Shown here: in pieces, positions 1 to 13,300 of the stretch
How the letters are laid out: each line of letters starts with the position of its first letter
Numbering within the stretch: the stretch's first letter is position 1
Assembly (NCBI RefSeq): GCF_002234675.1
Contig: NC_019879.2
Coordinates: forward strand, 22,253,855 to 22,317,854
Length of the DNA: 64,000 nucleotides
Direction: 5' to 3'
Source of the DNA: Oryzias latipes
Taxonomy: Eukaryota > Chordata > Actinopteri > Beloniformes > Adrianichthyidae
Program-made: the position numbers and the translations under genes
Notes under the pieces: model-generated
Told to the model about the DNA's origin: nothing
Databases searched by the model: none
What the model saw: only the letters and a program-made list of their open reading frames with translations

Positions 1-412
1 TTCACAGCGAGGTATAGGCATATATGTCACCAACTGCATGGCCTTAAACAATTTCTCAAGCTGCTGTAGGAGTATAAGCATGAGCAAGAGCTGTGCCATG
101 ATTTGAGTATTACTTTAGATGAAAAGAGCTGTGTAGAAACACTTTCATTAGCCCAGAGCTGTGACCCAGGGTCAGCAGCTGAATAAGTAACTCTCTATTA
201 ATGATTCTACAGCAGAAAACCCCTGACCCCTGATCACTTTCAATCTCAGAGAGGGAAAAATAGGCCAGGGGGAGGGGGGAGACCTATTGGAGGAAGATTT
301 AAAAAAAAAAAAAAAACACTTTTTTTTTCTTTCTTGGCCATGTGTGTGGGAGGGTAATTATTTGTGGCTTACTGTGAGGGGGAGCAAAGGGCCTGCTGGG
401 ACATTGACTCAC

Positions 413-3400
413 ATATTCTGGTTTGAGTTTCTTGTCACCGCCTCTAATGGCTGTCTTCTCCAGCTTGTCGATAATGGGGCTGATCATCTCCTCATCCTTC
501 ATCCGAAGCTCCTCGTGGATGATCTCCATGTCTCTCACCGGGTCCACTGTCCCCTCAACGTGGATGATATCCTCATCCTCGAAAGCACCTGCAGATAAAG
601 GACACAACCATAGAGCAAATCCCCAACGACACCAAACACCGTTTTTAAGAATCGTTTGTGACTGCATACACTACAGGATCAGAGCAGCCGAATCAATGAC
701 ATTGACGTTTTCACATAAAAAAAAAAAAAACTGAAATACATGGGATTCAGAGCTAGAAAATCATTAGCTTTTGGTGAGAACATGGAGAAAATAAACATTC
801 ACATTAAACGGCACCGCAGGAGCCCTAGAAAAGTCATAACAAATATAAGCAAAGGACCCTCCCTCCTCTTTCTGGTGTTCAAGTGTCAGAAATCTAAGAA
901 ACCAGCTGCAGGTGTCAAAGTAAATGGCTTGAAGTGCAGAAAAAAACTGGGGCTGTGTGACAAGTGTGCGTGATGTGCAGAGCATCTGGCCATGCCTTTT
1001 CTCCTTCTCCATTTCAAAATAAAATGCTGCATCATGAAAGGGAAAAAATGTCCCAATTCACAAATGAAAGACAGCCTTCTCCTAATCATTTGCATTTTAA
1101 CTGTGGCTGTGCTCATGATTAGGTAATGAGGCTCTGAAGCGGACCATTTAGCAACCAGCAGCTCTAAGGACTCCTTCTAGTAGTCAGGGTGGGTGGATGG
1201 GGATAAAAGGGGAGTAGAGACGGGGGGGGGGGGGTCTGGTGTACATCTGTCAAATGCCACTGATACCCTTAACATGAACAGCTGTGGTGGATTATTTTTC
1301 TGAATGTTCCTGATTATTAGTTTCACAATTTTAATGAAAAATGAATGATATTAGTGTTTTAAAAGTTTTGATTAAGCCCTCCAATTGGAAATAAATGAAT
1401 ATAGTACATAAAAGGGAGAAAAGGAGAAGTAAAACTGTAAAATGAGCAGCAATCAATTAATAAGTCCAAATATATCAAATGTTTAGTGTACGGAAGAGGA
1501 TTAGGGCCGTGGAGAAAGAAAGAGAAGGGCAAAGAAAATTCTGACTTTATTCTCAGAATTCTGAGAAAGAAGTCAGAATTTTCTATGCCCTTTTTCTTTT
1601 CCTTTTTTTCATTTTCATCCTCTTCCGTATTAGTGAACACTGACAAGGAGATTTTTAAATTACATTATCATACCCCTGAAAACCCAAGCCTAACTCTATT
1701 ATATTTGTTTGACTTTATACATTTTTTTAAACCTTTTTTTAATCAGAATCTCCAAATTGTGCATATCATGTTTAATTATTTTGATTGAACATCAGATGTT
1801 TTTGTTAAATCTACTCCTTTTAAGTCCAAGCGATACATTGTTTAACTTCTCCGTTTGACACAGCTAGATGCAAAAGCTTTGAACCTCAGGGCGTTTATGA
1901 TAGTTTGCTAATTGCGTCAATAACTCAAGACAGAAAAACGTATGATGTGTCACAGCATTGCACAGTAAAAATGACTTTAGGAGGACGATGACTCTCTTTC
2001 CGTGGCTCCACAGCGTCCAGGAAAATGTCTGGAATGTGCACTGTGGAGCCGATGAATTCACATTCACCTGTTGACACCTGAGTGTCTGAAGAACTGTTGA
2101 CAGGTGACGCCCTGCAAGATAACATCTAGGTGAGTTGGAGCAATGACACACACAGAAACATGGTGATTAATAACTGTGACCAGTATTCATTATTGGTAAC
2201 TACATGTGACACCATGATGTTTTGGTCATTTTAATCAATAATTAGAACCTGACCTACTAGACTCATGTTAAATAGAACATCACATTGCACTGCAGAAAAA
2301 GTTGTACTTTATGGAATTTGTTGTACTTTATGGATTTGTCCTTTGTTTTTTCATTCATTGTTGTCATTCATTCATTATTTTTTCATTATTTACTCAGGCG
2401 GTAGAGCAGGTCGTCCAACAACCGAAGAGTTGGCGGATCGATCCCCGCTCTCCCCAGCCAGCTGTTGCCCCCGAGCGCGGCTAGTCTGCAGCTCACCGCT
2501 CCCCCCAGGGGATGGGTCAAAATGCGGAGAAGAATTTCCCCATTGTGGGATAAATAAAGTATCAATTATTATTATTATTATTAAGAACAGGCAGACAACT
2601 GGTTCCAAATGCAGCAGGTTTAATAGCTCAGCTAAATGACCACAAAGCTAAACCAGGGTCAGGCAGGCAAAGGTCAATAACGAGCATGGGAGCATCAGAG
2701 AAGAAATAGGAGTAGTCAGGACTCAGGCAAGACACAGGTAAGGTGGCAGACAAACGGAGTCAAAGACAAAACAGGTTCAGGAAATCAGTTTCAGATATAA
2801 CACTTGGTTAATGCAGGCAGAGTGGGACAAACGGTGCTTCACACTGAGTGAAGCTAAGTACAGTGCCTAAATGTACTGTGAGTGATTGCCAATGAGAGTC
2901 AGGTGTGTGGCATCCAGGAACTGTGTGCAGGCGCTGCTGGGAGATGTAGTGCATTTGGTACTCTGGAGACAGTTCCTGCTGGTGACCAGAGGGGGAGACA
3001 GAGCTCTGACTTCTGACACTAACAAATTTGGAAGACTTCCTCATTTATTCTACTTAGTTTGAATTCTTTGACATATTTTATATTAAGGACCCACTTTTAT
3101 GAAAATGATGGTTTTAATGTTCTTGTAGCGTTTTTCTCATGGTGAAGGACCTGCATGAAGAAAATATAGCTCAACATTGCATTTTCAAGCACTTCTTTTA
3201 TCAAATTGTTGTGAATCAGGAGCAGACAAAAAACAAATGATGTCAGAAAAAGCTTGTAGATGTGACTTAGGACCTACAGCGGCAAGCCACAAGCTCCCTG
3301 GTCCACTCCATTCTGATGGATCCACTTGCAGACAAATAGAGCCATGTGTGACTTTGTTTTCCTAGTCTGAGCTGAATCTGGCTCAAAATTGTACAGCCGA

Positions 3401-6400
3401 ATAGCTCAAATATTGGTCATGTTAGGTTGGGATTATAAGCTAGCGGGAGAGCATGTAAAGAATGATCAGAGTGGCACTTGAGGCAATACCTATAGAATTA
3501 TAACGAATCAAAATCAAAAACATCCTTAGTACAGTTGTTGAAAGAATAAATTAAACCAAAGATTCAAGTTTCTTGTACCAATCTGCAAGTGTCTTTATTT
3601 TTTGTTGTAAAGTTGGACCATTAAGCTCTGGAGAGAATTTGCTTGTGAAACAAGGCCCTGGTGGTTACTTGTTAAGCTGTGCCAGACATCAGTTAGGAAA
3701 CTGAAAGAAGCTGCACTCCCAAAGGGAACGCTTTTAGCTTTTATTACAGCAGATTTTTCCTGTGTGATGGCACTTCAAGAAAAGGAGGAATCATTAATCT
3801 CTATCTTTCTGTTGTGCTGAGATCTTTCTACATTGTTTTAATGAGATGTTTTAGTGTAATCAATCATTTTTTGTTTTTTTTAGTAAACTTGCATTCTACC
3901 TGATATACCTTTAGTGATAAAGAATCACTTTTTCAAAGAAGACCTGGTCAAGATTAAAGACAACAATAACACACGTGTGGAAGAAAACAACATAGAAACA
4001 AAAAGTTCAAAGTATACCTTGGTATTGTCTGTTTCTGGGTGTCTCCTTTTGAGTCCTACAACAGTTTAGCACTTTGTTTGAGAGCAGAAATCGTGACTAT
4101 ATGTTTGAAATGAAATTCTTTTGTTTAATAATTATGGTAGTTGAAATCAGCACTTTAAGTGTGGCTTGTTTTGTCATTTTGAGACACATAAATCTGTCTC
4201 AAGCTATGGACACCACGGCATATGACTCATTTAGCCCATCGTATTCACACTGTACAAGCAGGGAAGGGCTTCTTCTTTTTCTTTTGCTACTGTTGACTAG
4301 CGCTTGTTTGCCACCTACAGTTGGAGCTTGGTGCGAAATGTCAAAGCGGTGTAAATCTCGCCAATCTTGCTCCAGGCTTTTTCTTAACAACTCTATTCCG
4401 ATGTATGATAGGCTTGGTGTCATATAATTTTAGCCGGGCACAAACAAAAATTATTAATTTCTCCTCCATGATTAATTTTTAAAATGTTGGCACTTCCATA
4501 TGTTAAAAAGGACGGCATCCATACGTCACTACCAAATCCAAGTTCCTAGTAGGTCAAAGTTAGACCTTGGATGAAGTCCATCTACACTATTTAAACATTT
4601 AGTTGTAGAGTTAGATAAGCTACTTCATTTCTAAGAGTTCTGGTTCATCGCCTGTCAGTCCTGGGAGAGGACCCCTCCTTCATGTGGACATCCCAGAGGT
4701 TTCCTCTTTTTCCCCCCTGGGAATTTTTAGGAGTTTTTCCTTACCAAGAAGGACGGTCTAAGGCCAGGGATGCAGTTTGGCTTAGTCTGTTTAGTTTAGT
4801 TTAGCAATTACCTATTGAATTGTATGACTGATTTTGTGTTCTCATACATTACAGGTATGAAGCCCATTGAGATAACTATTGTTGTGATGGGCTATATTAA
4901 CAAAATTGAACTCAATTGGGCTGCAAGGTGGCGCATTAGTTGGAGCTCTTGCAAGAAGGCCCCTGGTTCAAGTCCCGGCCGGGGGGAACTGAAACAGAAC
5001 ACCAATGGGGCACCTTTCTGTGTGGAGTTTGCATATTCTCCCCGTGCATGCGTCGGCTTTCTCCAGGGACTCCAGCTTCCTCCCACCATCCAGAAACATG
5101 CTTCAAAGGTTGACTGGTTACTCTGACTTGTCCATAGGTGTAGATGTGACAGTGCATGGGTATGTGATTGTGGCCCTGCGACAGACTGCCAACCTGTCCA
5201 GGGTGTCCCCTGGCTTCGCCCACAAGTGGCTGGGATAGGTTACGGCAGCCCCGTGACCCAGAAAGGGACAAAACAGATTAGAAGATGATTGAATAAATGA
5301 TAAATGAAATAATTTAATTGGTTTAAGTTGCAATGAGCATTTAATGGCTGAATGAAAAGCCCGAAAATGGTCACAGAAACTTGCACAGTTACGCATGAAC
5401 GCAATATTTTGCGAACCTGGAAGCTCGAAACACACATTTATATCAACCTTTTGTTGTAAGCGGCTGCTTAAATGCGCATTGCCAAGGGTGGTGTAGCTTT
5501 GGATTGGTGCTCTAAGCGCAGCAGCTAGAGGGCATCTTAAATGTAATTAATAATTCGCTTAAAACCTTTTCTGAAGCTTTTGTTTTTTTTTTAATAAACA
5601 TGTTTTATTCTGTAATAAAATAAAAAAGCTTTTAAAGCCCTCAACACAGTAGGCACATTTGTGATACAAAGCATTAGTGAGAAGTTTTTGCTTCAGAAAA
5701 ATTACAAATCCACTGGGCACTGGCTATGAAAACCACCCATCCACTCATTACACAGACATATATCTTTATCCACGAGTAACGTGCAGAGTGTTTTGATAAA
5801 ATCTGGTAAAGTTGTTTCAGTGCCTTTGAAGACTATCTGCCTTCTCAGTCCTGTTTATGTTTATGTGGTTCAGATTTATCACTGCAGCCGTGTTGAGCAA
5901 TAAGGAAGCTTTTTGCATGAACCAGCATGTCTTAAACAAACAGCAAGACATTTTCCTCACTGCAGATTGCAAAAGATGAATTCTTTGAACGTTGTTTGCC
6001 AGATTACGCAAGATAAAATGTCTGGTTTCACAATCTATCTAAACATAAAAAATGACAGACAGCTGTCATGCACCTTATTACTCATGCAAATCAACATTAG
6101 CTGCAGACTTTTTGTGCAAGCTGTCATCCTTGGAGTTGTCCTCATGGTGAAATAAACTTATTCAATTAGTCTTTGCCTAATCAGGCTGTTTTGGTTCTTC
6201 TCCTCTTGCAGAGGTACTCCACAGTATAAACAGTTCACTTACGCCACACAGAAAGGGGCTAATCAGTGGAATTATTGTTTTGCTGCTCCAATTTAGCAGC
6301 TCCCTGTTCAGCACTGATTGGGATGAAAATTTGCTATTGTGTCTGCATGAGCTCAGAAGATATAATGCAAAGTAATCATTTTGTTAGTGGAATGCATATA

Positions 6401-7220
6401 CATTAAGCACAATTAGGATAAACATGTTTGATGCATTGCTTTTAACAAGCATGCATCAGTTTTGTTTGATGAATAATAAGAAGTTTCTGAAAGAGTTACA
6501 CCATTAATAAACTATTCTTGGTATTAAATGTTAACAGTTGAAACATTAATAAAATTTCTGAATTTTTAAAAAAGTTTTAAAGTAGATCCAATTTCTTTCA
6601 ACTGCTTTTAAATATTCTGTGGCTTTTTATTAGCTATTAAACAGCTAAAAATAAAAACCTCGACATTTAAAGCAGACACAGCTGAGCACTCACTATTTAG
6701 TCCTCTCGTTCCAAGGTAATTTTCCTCAATTCATTGTGCTTAATTTAACACTCACATCCACTTTACCACCTTCCTATTCAGGGCTTTAAAGCTGGACAAC
6801 AAATGGATACAGAAAAAGAGAAGAGAGAAATCTGATGAAGCAATCTTCACAATTAGGCCTTCAGCGGCAGGGTCAAAGCCGGTTGCCGCCATGGCGATTC
6901 CTATGAGACTGTGGTGCCACACAAAGACACACGCAAGAAAAGACGGAAAAAGGTGGAATAGGACACTTAGCTGATTCAGACTTTATTGCCTCAATTCAAA
7001 CAGTGTATGCAGACATGTATGAAGACAATATTAACAAGTGCAACTCTTTTATAGTAGAACAATAGGTTTAGTCTCTGGCGACAGCACATATTCAGTGGCT
7101 TGGTTAAGTATTAGGCAAATAAGATTATGGCAGCACTGCAGGCAGGTGTATTGATGAAAATCCAGAAACGTCTAAATGCTTCAAAGTAATAGAAAATAAA
7201 AAAGAGACATTTATCTTGAG

Positions 7221-7288
<68 letters not shown>

Positions 7289-7326
7289 AGATATAGATAA
7301 AGATATAGATAGATATAGAGATATAG

Positions 7327-7358
<32 letters not shown>

Positions 7359-10300
7359 CTTGTCAGGTGCCCGTGAAGACAAGTCGAGATCAACAGCTAT
7401 TCAGCTGTCTTCTCTGAAGTTGCTACCTGGGAGGATATGTGGTCAACATAATTCAGTTAAATTACAGTATTCATTGACTTCTTGCTTCCTGTGCGTGTTT
7501 TCACATGCTGGATGGATGAGTGCACATCTAAAGAAGTTGCATTCCTAAAGCTGCTTTTAAAATGTTCATGCAAACTCAGTGCCGCAATTCTCCTGGTATT
7601 CAGAGCCGTAAAAGCTATTTTATGAGTCTGTCAGGAAGAGCACATTATGGATGTCTTCCTGGGACAAAAACACTGGCAACACACATAAAGGTATTTATGT
7701 TCATTCAGGATTTATCTGCTCGACATTCATTTTTCTTTTTGGATTTGTGAAATTGGCTGCAATTTGTGGCATACTTCTTCTGTAACAGAGTTTGTGCAAT
7801 ATGCAGCCTTGTTTCTGTGTGTGTGTCAATTACGGCAAATACATTGGCTCCTGAAAGCAGTTTGACACCAAAAAATGGTGGGTTTGAGCCCTTTAGAGAT
7901 ACACTCAAGTCTTCTTCATGATCCCATCTTTCAAAAAAATCATTCTCACTCAAATCACAGTTTTTGATCCCATGAATATAAGTACCTCAAAGGGTGGATC
8001 TCATACTAGACTGACTTTTTAAGGTGCATCCTTCCAGCATGTTGGATTTCCCTCTCGTAAAAAATAAAAAAAACCTCCATATGTAAAAGTGATTTGCTCA
8101 GGCAAGCCTGACCTGTTTTTAGATGGAAGTTGAACATCATGGGAAGTCTGTGGTTTTCCTGAAGTGACAGCAGAGTGAAAACACGGTATTAATTCCCTTA
8201 TCATTAGCTTCACCTCTGTCATTCCATACTTTGTTAAACTGCTGAGAAGGAGTGCCTGGTGTGAAAGGAACTGTCATATGCAGAGCACTGTTGTCCCACA
8301 TCATTCAGAGAACAAACCTTTTCAGATAGCTAACTGCTATTGCGCTGCTGATTGCACAGACACCACCAATTTCCTAACCAACCGCCACCTGAACAATGAT
8401 GTGTTCAGCTTTCAGGCCCTCCAGCCTTTCAAAGGTGAATCATTTCCCCGTTTGGAACGAGATCTCCATAGCAACTCCCTTTTTGAAGGGTGTAGAATCA
8501 CCATCCAATAATTCTATGATCATCTGGTCCTACCGTTCCCACTGGTTCTTTTCATGACGAGCAAGCAAAAAGGGGGGAGGGGGGGGGGGGGCAGAAAGAT
8601 TTTACAGTCTATTTCAGGCAATTCATCTTGCATGGCCATTAGAATTCAAAATATTGCGACCTTCAATCACCAAGCATGTTATCTGGAGCTGTGGTGATCT
8701 CCAGTCAAGACGGACGTTTTTCTCTAATCATTGACGATGAGTGGAGGCTGACAAAAACTCTCCATACTCACTGGAGCAAAAATGCTAATTGAAATGCTGT
8801 GACAGCACCTCGGCACAGACTCAAAACACCCAAAAGGAAATGATTGAGACATAACAGCTGGAGTATTAAATAAAAACAGTGAGCAGCATAAACAAAAGAA
8901 ATCATAAAGTGTAGTGTGGACCAGATTGTTTTCTGACTCGTTTTGTTTTTGAGCCAAGAATAAAATAAAACCTGGGGAAATTAAGCAAACAATTTCAAAT
9001 GGTCACAAAGGCAGATATAAAGGAAATTCTTATTTCTTGTTTAACAACTCTGATACAATTTAAAAACTTCATCACTTTAAAAAAGTACACTTATAAGAAC
9101 GGGTGGTGTTTTGTTCTTTTTTGCTTTTTTTGCAGAAAAATTAAAGCAAAAAAGCAAAAAAGAGGATGGTGAAGATGACGTAAACTTGAGAAGTCTACTT
9201 TTAAAAAAAACTCAACTAAATCGAAAAAAGGAAGAAACAAAAAAGGTTTAAACTTTGCATTAAAAAAAATCTCAAAGGGAGCATCCAGTGAGGCCAAATT
9301 TGTCAGTCATCAATTCTGCAAGCTGCCCAAATTGAAGAGAGAGTTCTGTTATGTTCATCGTAGATGCACTTCTGTAATAAAAGAATCCAGAAAATCACCA
9401 CATTTGATTTTTTTGTGTTCATTTGTAAAATGTTGTGATATATAAGTGTTTGGTCAGTAACAAAGGTTCACCTCAATACTTTGTAATGTAACCCGGATTA
9501 ACAATGACAGAGGTTAAACACTTCCTTTAGCAGTTTTCCTCACACTGTTGTTGCTATTTTGGTCCATTCCTCCATGCAGATCTTCTTAAGAGCTGTGATG
9601 TTTTGGGGTTGTCATTGAGCAACACAGACTTTCAACTCTCTCCACAGATTCTCTACTGGATTGAAGTCCAGAGACTGGCTACACCACTCCAGAACCTTGA
9701 AATGCTGTTTACATTTCATTCCTTTGTTTCATGAAATATGTTTCAGATCATTGCCATGATGGAAGATCTGGGCCCATTTCCTCCTCAGTGTTCTCACTGA
9801 TGGAAGGAGGTATTGGCCCAACATTTAATCATACATGGCCTTATTCATGTTTTCCTTTACTACAGATTTGCTGTCCTTTCCACTTAGCAAAAAATTAGCT
9901 CTAAAGCACGATGTTTCTGCCCCCATGCTTCACAGTGGGTATGGTGTTTTGGGGATGCAAGTTAGCATTCTTTCCCTTCCAACCGTAGTTCTGTTGGAAG
10001 GGAGTTCTGTTTTGGTCTCAGTTGACCACATGACATTCTCCCAATCATCCTCTGGATCATCCAGATGGTCTCTGGTAAACTATAGACAGGTCTGGACATG
10101 TGCTGTTTTAATCAGGGGGATCTTTGGAGAACTGCAGGATTTGAATCCATTTGGACATTTTGGGTTATGGTAACCATTGTAACTGTGGTTTCAACTATCT
10201 TCATCTCGTTGACCAGTTCCCCCGTGTAGTTCTGGGCTGTTTCCTCACCGTATCATTTGTACCCCACCAGATGAGATTTTACTTGGAGCTCCTGCTAGAG

Positions 10301-13300
10301 GGAGATTGTCAGTGATCTTGTTTTCCTTCCATTTTCGGATGGTTGCTCCAACAGTCGATCTCGTCTCTCCAAACTGTTTTCTTATTGTAGATTGGTTCAT
10401 CCCAACCTTCGACGGCGCTTTTGGTCTTATTCATGATATAGAATGCCATCCAATTATTTCCGTGCGTGGCCAGGTGTATTTTATTCAGATAACCAGTTCT
10501 AACTGTTGTTATTAATAAAGGTATCAAGTGGAGGATGGGAGAGCTTCTTAAAAGAAAACAGATCTGCGGTAACCAGATTTTTTGCTTGTTTTGAAGTTGC
10601 TGAATTCATTTTCTGCAATTAAATTGTTTAAAAATCTTTAAATTTGATAACATGCATTATTTTATTAAATATTTCATAGTTGAAGTTTACCTATAAACAT
10701 TCCAGACCTCTCATCTCTTTTAGTAAAGAGAACAGTTCAGAAATGCAGTGACTCTGGGATGTGTATATATCTTTTCATTCTTCCTAATTTTGGTGGGAGG
10801 TGTTTTATTTTTAGAGGGAGGCGTAGCTGTGTATCAGAGGATCATTTGGAAGTTCGACAGTCAATAAAAAACAACATGGATTTAATTTTAATCGGTGTAT
10901 TGGAAATTATTCTGTTTACCAATGTTTTTCCTTTTTCTTTCGCTAACATGATTTTAAACATGATTTTAAAGGCTTCTGCAAAGAAAGAAACTTTGTCAAA
11001 AAGCTTCAGCCTGTAACAGAATCTGTAGGGGGTAGAACGTATACTGTAACACCTTTTTACACAACATTGTATTGTTTGAAACAAGAAACATTAAATTTAG
11101 ATAGCAGTGTGACTTGATGTATAGCTATTATTTCTGTCCACTGTCTGATGAGGAAGACCTTCTAGAGGAGGAAACAACTGTTAAAGTTAATTTTTTCCCC
11201 ATGTTTTTATCTATAAAGAAAATCCTGAATTAATCTCTATTTTTTACTGCTCCTTGCATTGATACTTTCAGATGAATCACATGCATTGATTCGTGTGTGC
11301 ATTACACACAAACACTATAGTGTACCTTTAGCAAGTACTAACAAGTAATGCTACGTTCAAACCACGCTCGGAAAAGCACTTTCTTGAGACTGCTACCAAT
11401 TAATTCACTTTGTAAATGCGCATATATGTGCATTTCAGGCATCTGAGTATAAACCTCATGCATTCACCTGTCACTGCACATGTTTAAGTCTGTTTTCGGG
11501 CTCTACATACAAAAGGGTGGCCATTGAACGCACGCTGTAAGTTAAACCAGTCTTTTGACTTTTGACCAATCATGGATATGGATTTGATCTTTCATACATC
11601 AGAATAAGGCTGTGAAATAAATTTAGATAGCAAGAGCAAAATGTTCTGTTTTCAGAAAAAACACAGAGCTTTGGTTTCCTTCAAGGAATTGTATACCTTC
11701 ATCATATAATCACAAGTTTGACTTTACACATATAAGAACGTCATCGACTGCTTCAACAAAGGAAACAGCAGTCTGCAATTTTTAGTCATTGACAAGAGCA
11801 GCAGGGCTGCCTGAGGTGTTTTGGACCTTTGTCAGATTTGACGACTTGTAAGCCGATGAGTGATATCAAAGCATCGCTGGCGTCAGTGAGGAGGAAAACC
11901 AGCCGTAAATCACACCTGTCTAAATAGTCAATCCGGTTCGCTTGTAATGCCTGTGGTTAAAAAGCAATTAGTGAAATGTAGGACGGCATCTGAACGGTGC
12001 AGTAAAACAGAAAATAAAGAAGCAACTTTTGTTGTTCTTTTGGTGTAGAAAAACTGATTGCATGTGTAGAACCCAAACCAGTTACTAACCCTAACCCTAA
12101 CCCTTTGAAAAAAGTATTCTGAATTTTGGTATCTACAGCTTTTATTTGCTCCTCAGAAAATATGAATTTGCTGAAAAGAAAAAAATTATAATGTCTGTTT
12201 TTTTAGATGATCCTCATTATATTTCTTGGTTGTAATGTTCTGGATTAATTGAGGTAATTAAATCTTTTACAAATGTATTATTTTATTGGTTAGGTGCTAA
12301 TTTAATGGACTCCCTTGTGACAAACTGGCTTTACTGATCCACGTCCGGACAATAGTATCTTTGCAAACAGAATCAACTTAATTTGAACAAAATAGACTAT
12401 TTTATTTTAAGCAAAAGATTAAATAAAACAGAAAATTAACTTGGTTTGATAACAACAACCAACTGTGCAATGTGGCATCTTTAGATGTTGGATTTGTCCA
12501 ACTGCCAGTTCCAAACCACAGGAGTTTGGTTTGGAGCAAAACAGAGAACTATTGATTAACGGATAAGCACACAAGAAAAGCAAACTAATTAGTTAAAAAT
12601 GATCAGGCAAGAGCTTCAATGAATGTACAACATGTTTCTGCTCATAAATGCAGGAACAGTTCTGTCAGGCGGGGCACTGACTTAACCAGGAATGCATGTG
12701 CTGACAGCATGAATGTCACAGTGAGAGAAAAGTCAAAGCCCAAAATACCAGACAGCCACAATGACAGAAAGTCCCTTAAGATGAAAAGTCGTGATATCTT
12801 AAGGCGAGATTCTTGCGGAGTGTCGTGCAAGCATAAATAAGTCCTCATTAACCGTGAACCACGGTTTCCAGCAGTGATTTAGGGGCACTGTGTGAGCGTT
12901 CAGTCATCTAATTGCTGGAAACATCTGGGAATAAGGCCAGGTGAGCTGGCAGAGCTGCTTGTGAGAAACAGAGTAGTAGGTGAAGTAGAACGTGTCTCTG
13001 TCTTGTCTCAGACAGTGAGGTTCCACCCGCTTTCACTGCTGGAGCACCGTGAGGGTTTAGCCCATCTGAGATAATTCAGGATGTCATCAAGCTCTTAAAC
13101 AGGTTTTCAACACGTCGTTGACAGCAAATCTTTTGTGGATGCAAGATTTTCAAAATCATTATGGGATGAAAACTTCAAGATGTGCAAAACAGATTGAGAG
13201 GAAAATCCAATGTGTGTATTTCCAGAGAAGTATTCGCAGCGGACAATCGCGAAAAAAGAACACTAAATTCATAAGAAAAAAAAATTAAGATTCGATTGCT

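Noticed and set aside
7125-7393. Frames of alternating Ile-Tyr
   Set aside because: Translation of the TA microsatellite.
9835-10173. 112-codon plus-strand frame
   Set aside because: Antisense reading of the decayed Tc1 transposase; the transposase residues are on the minus strand.
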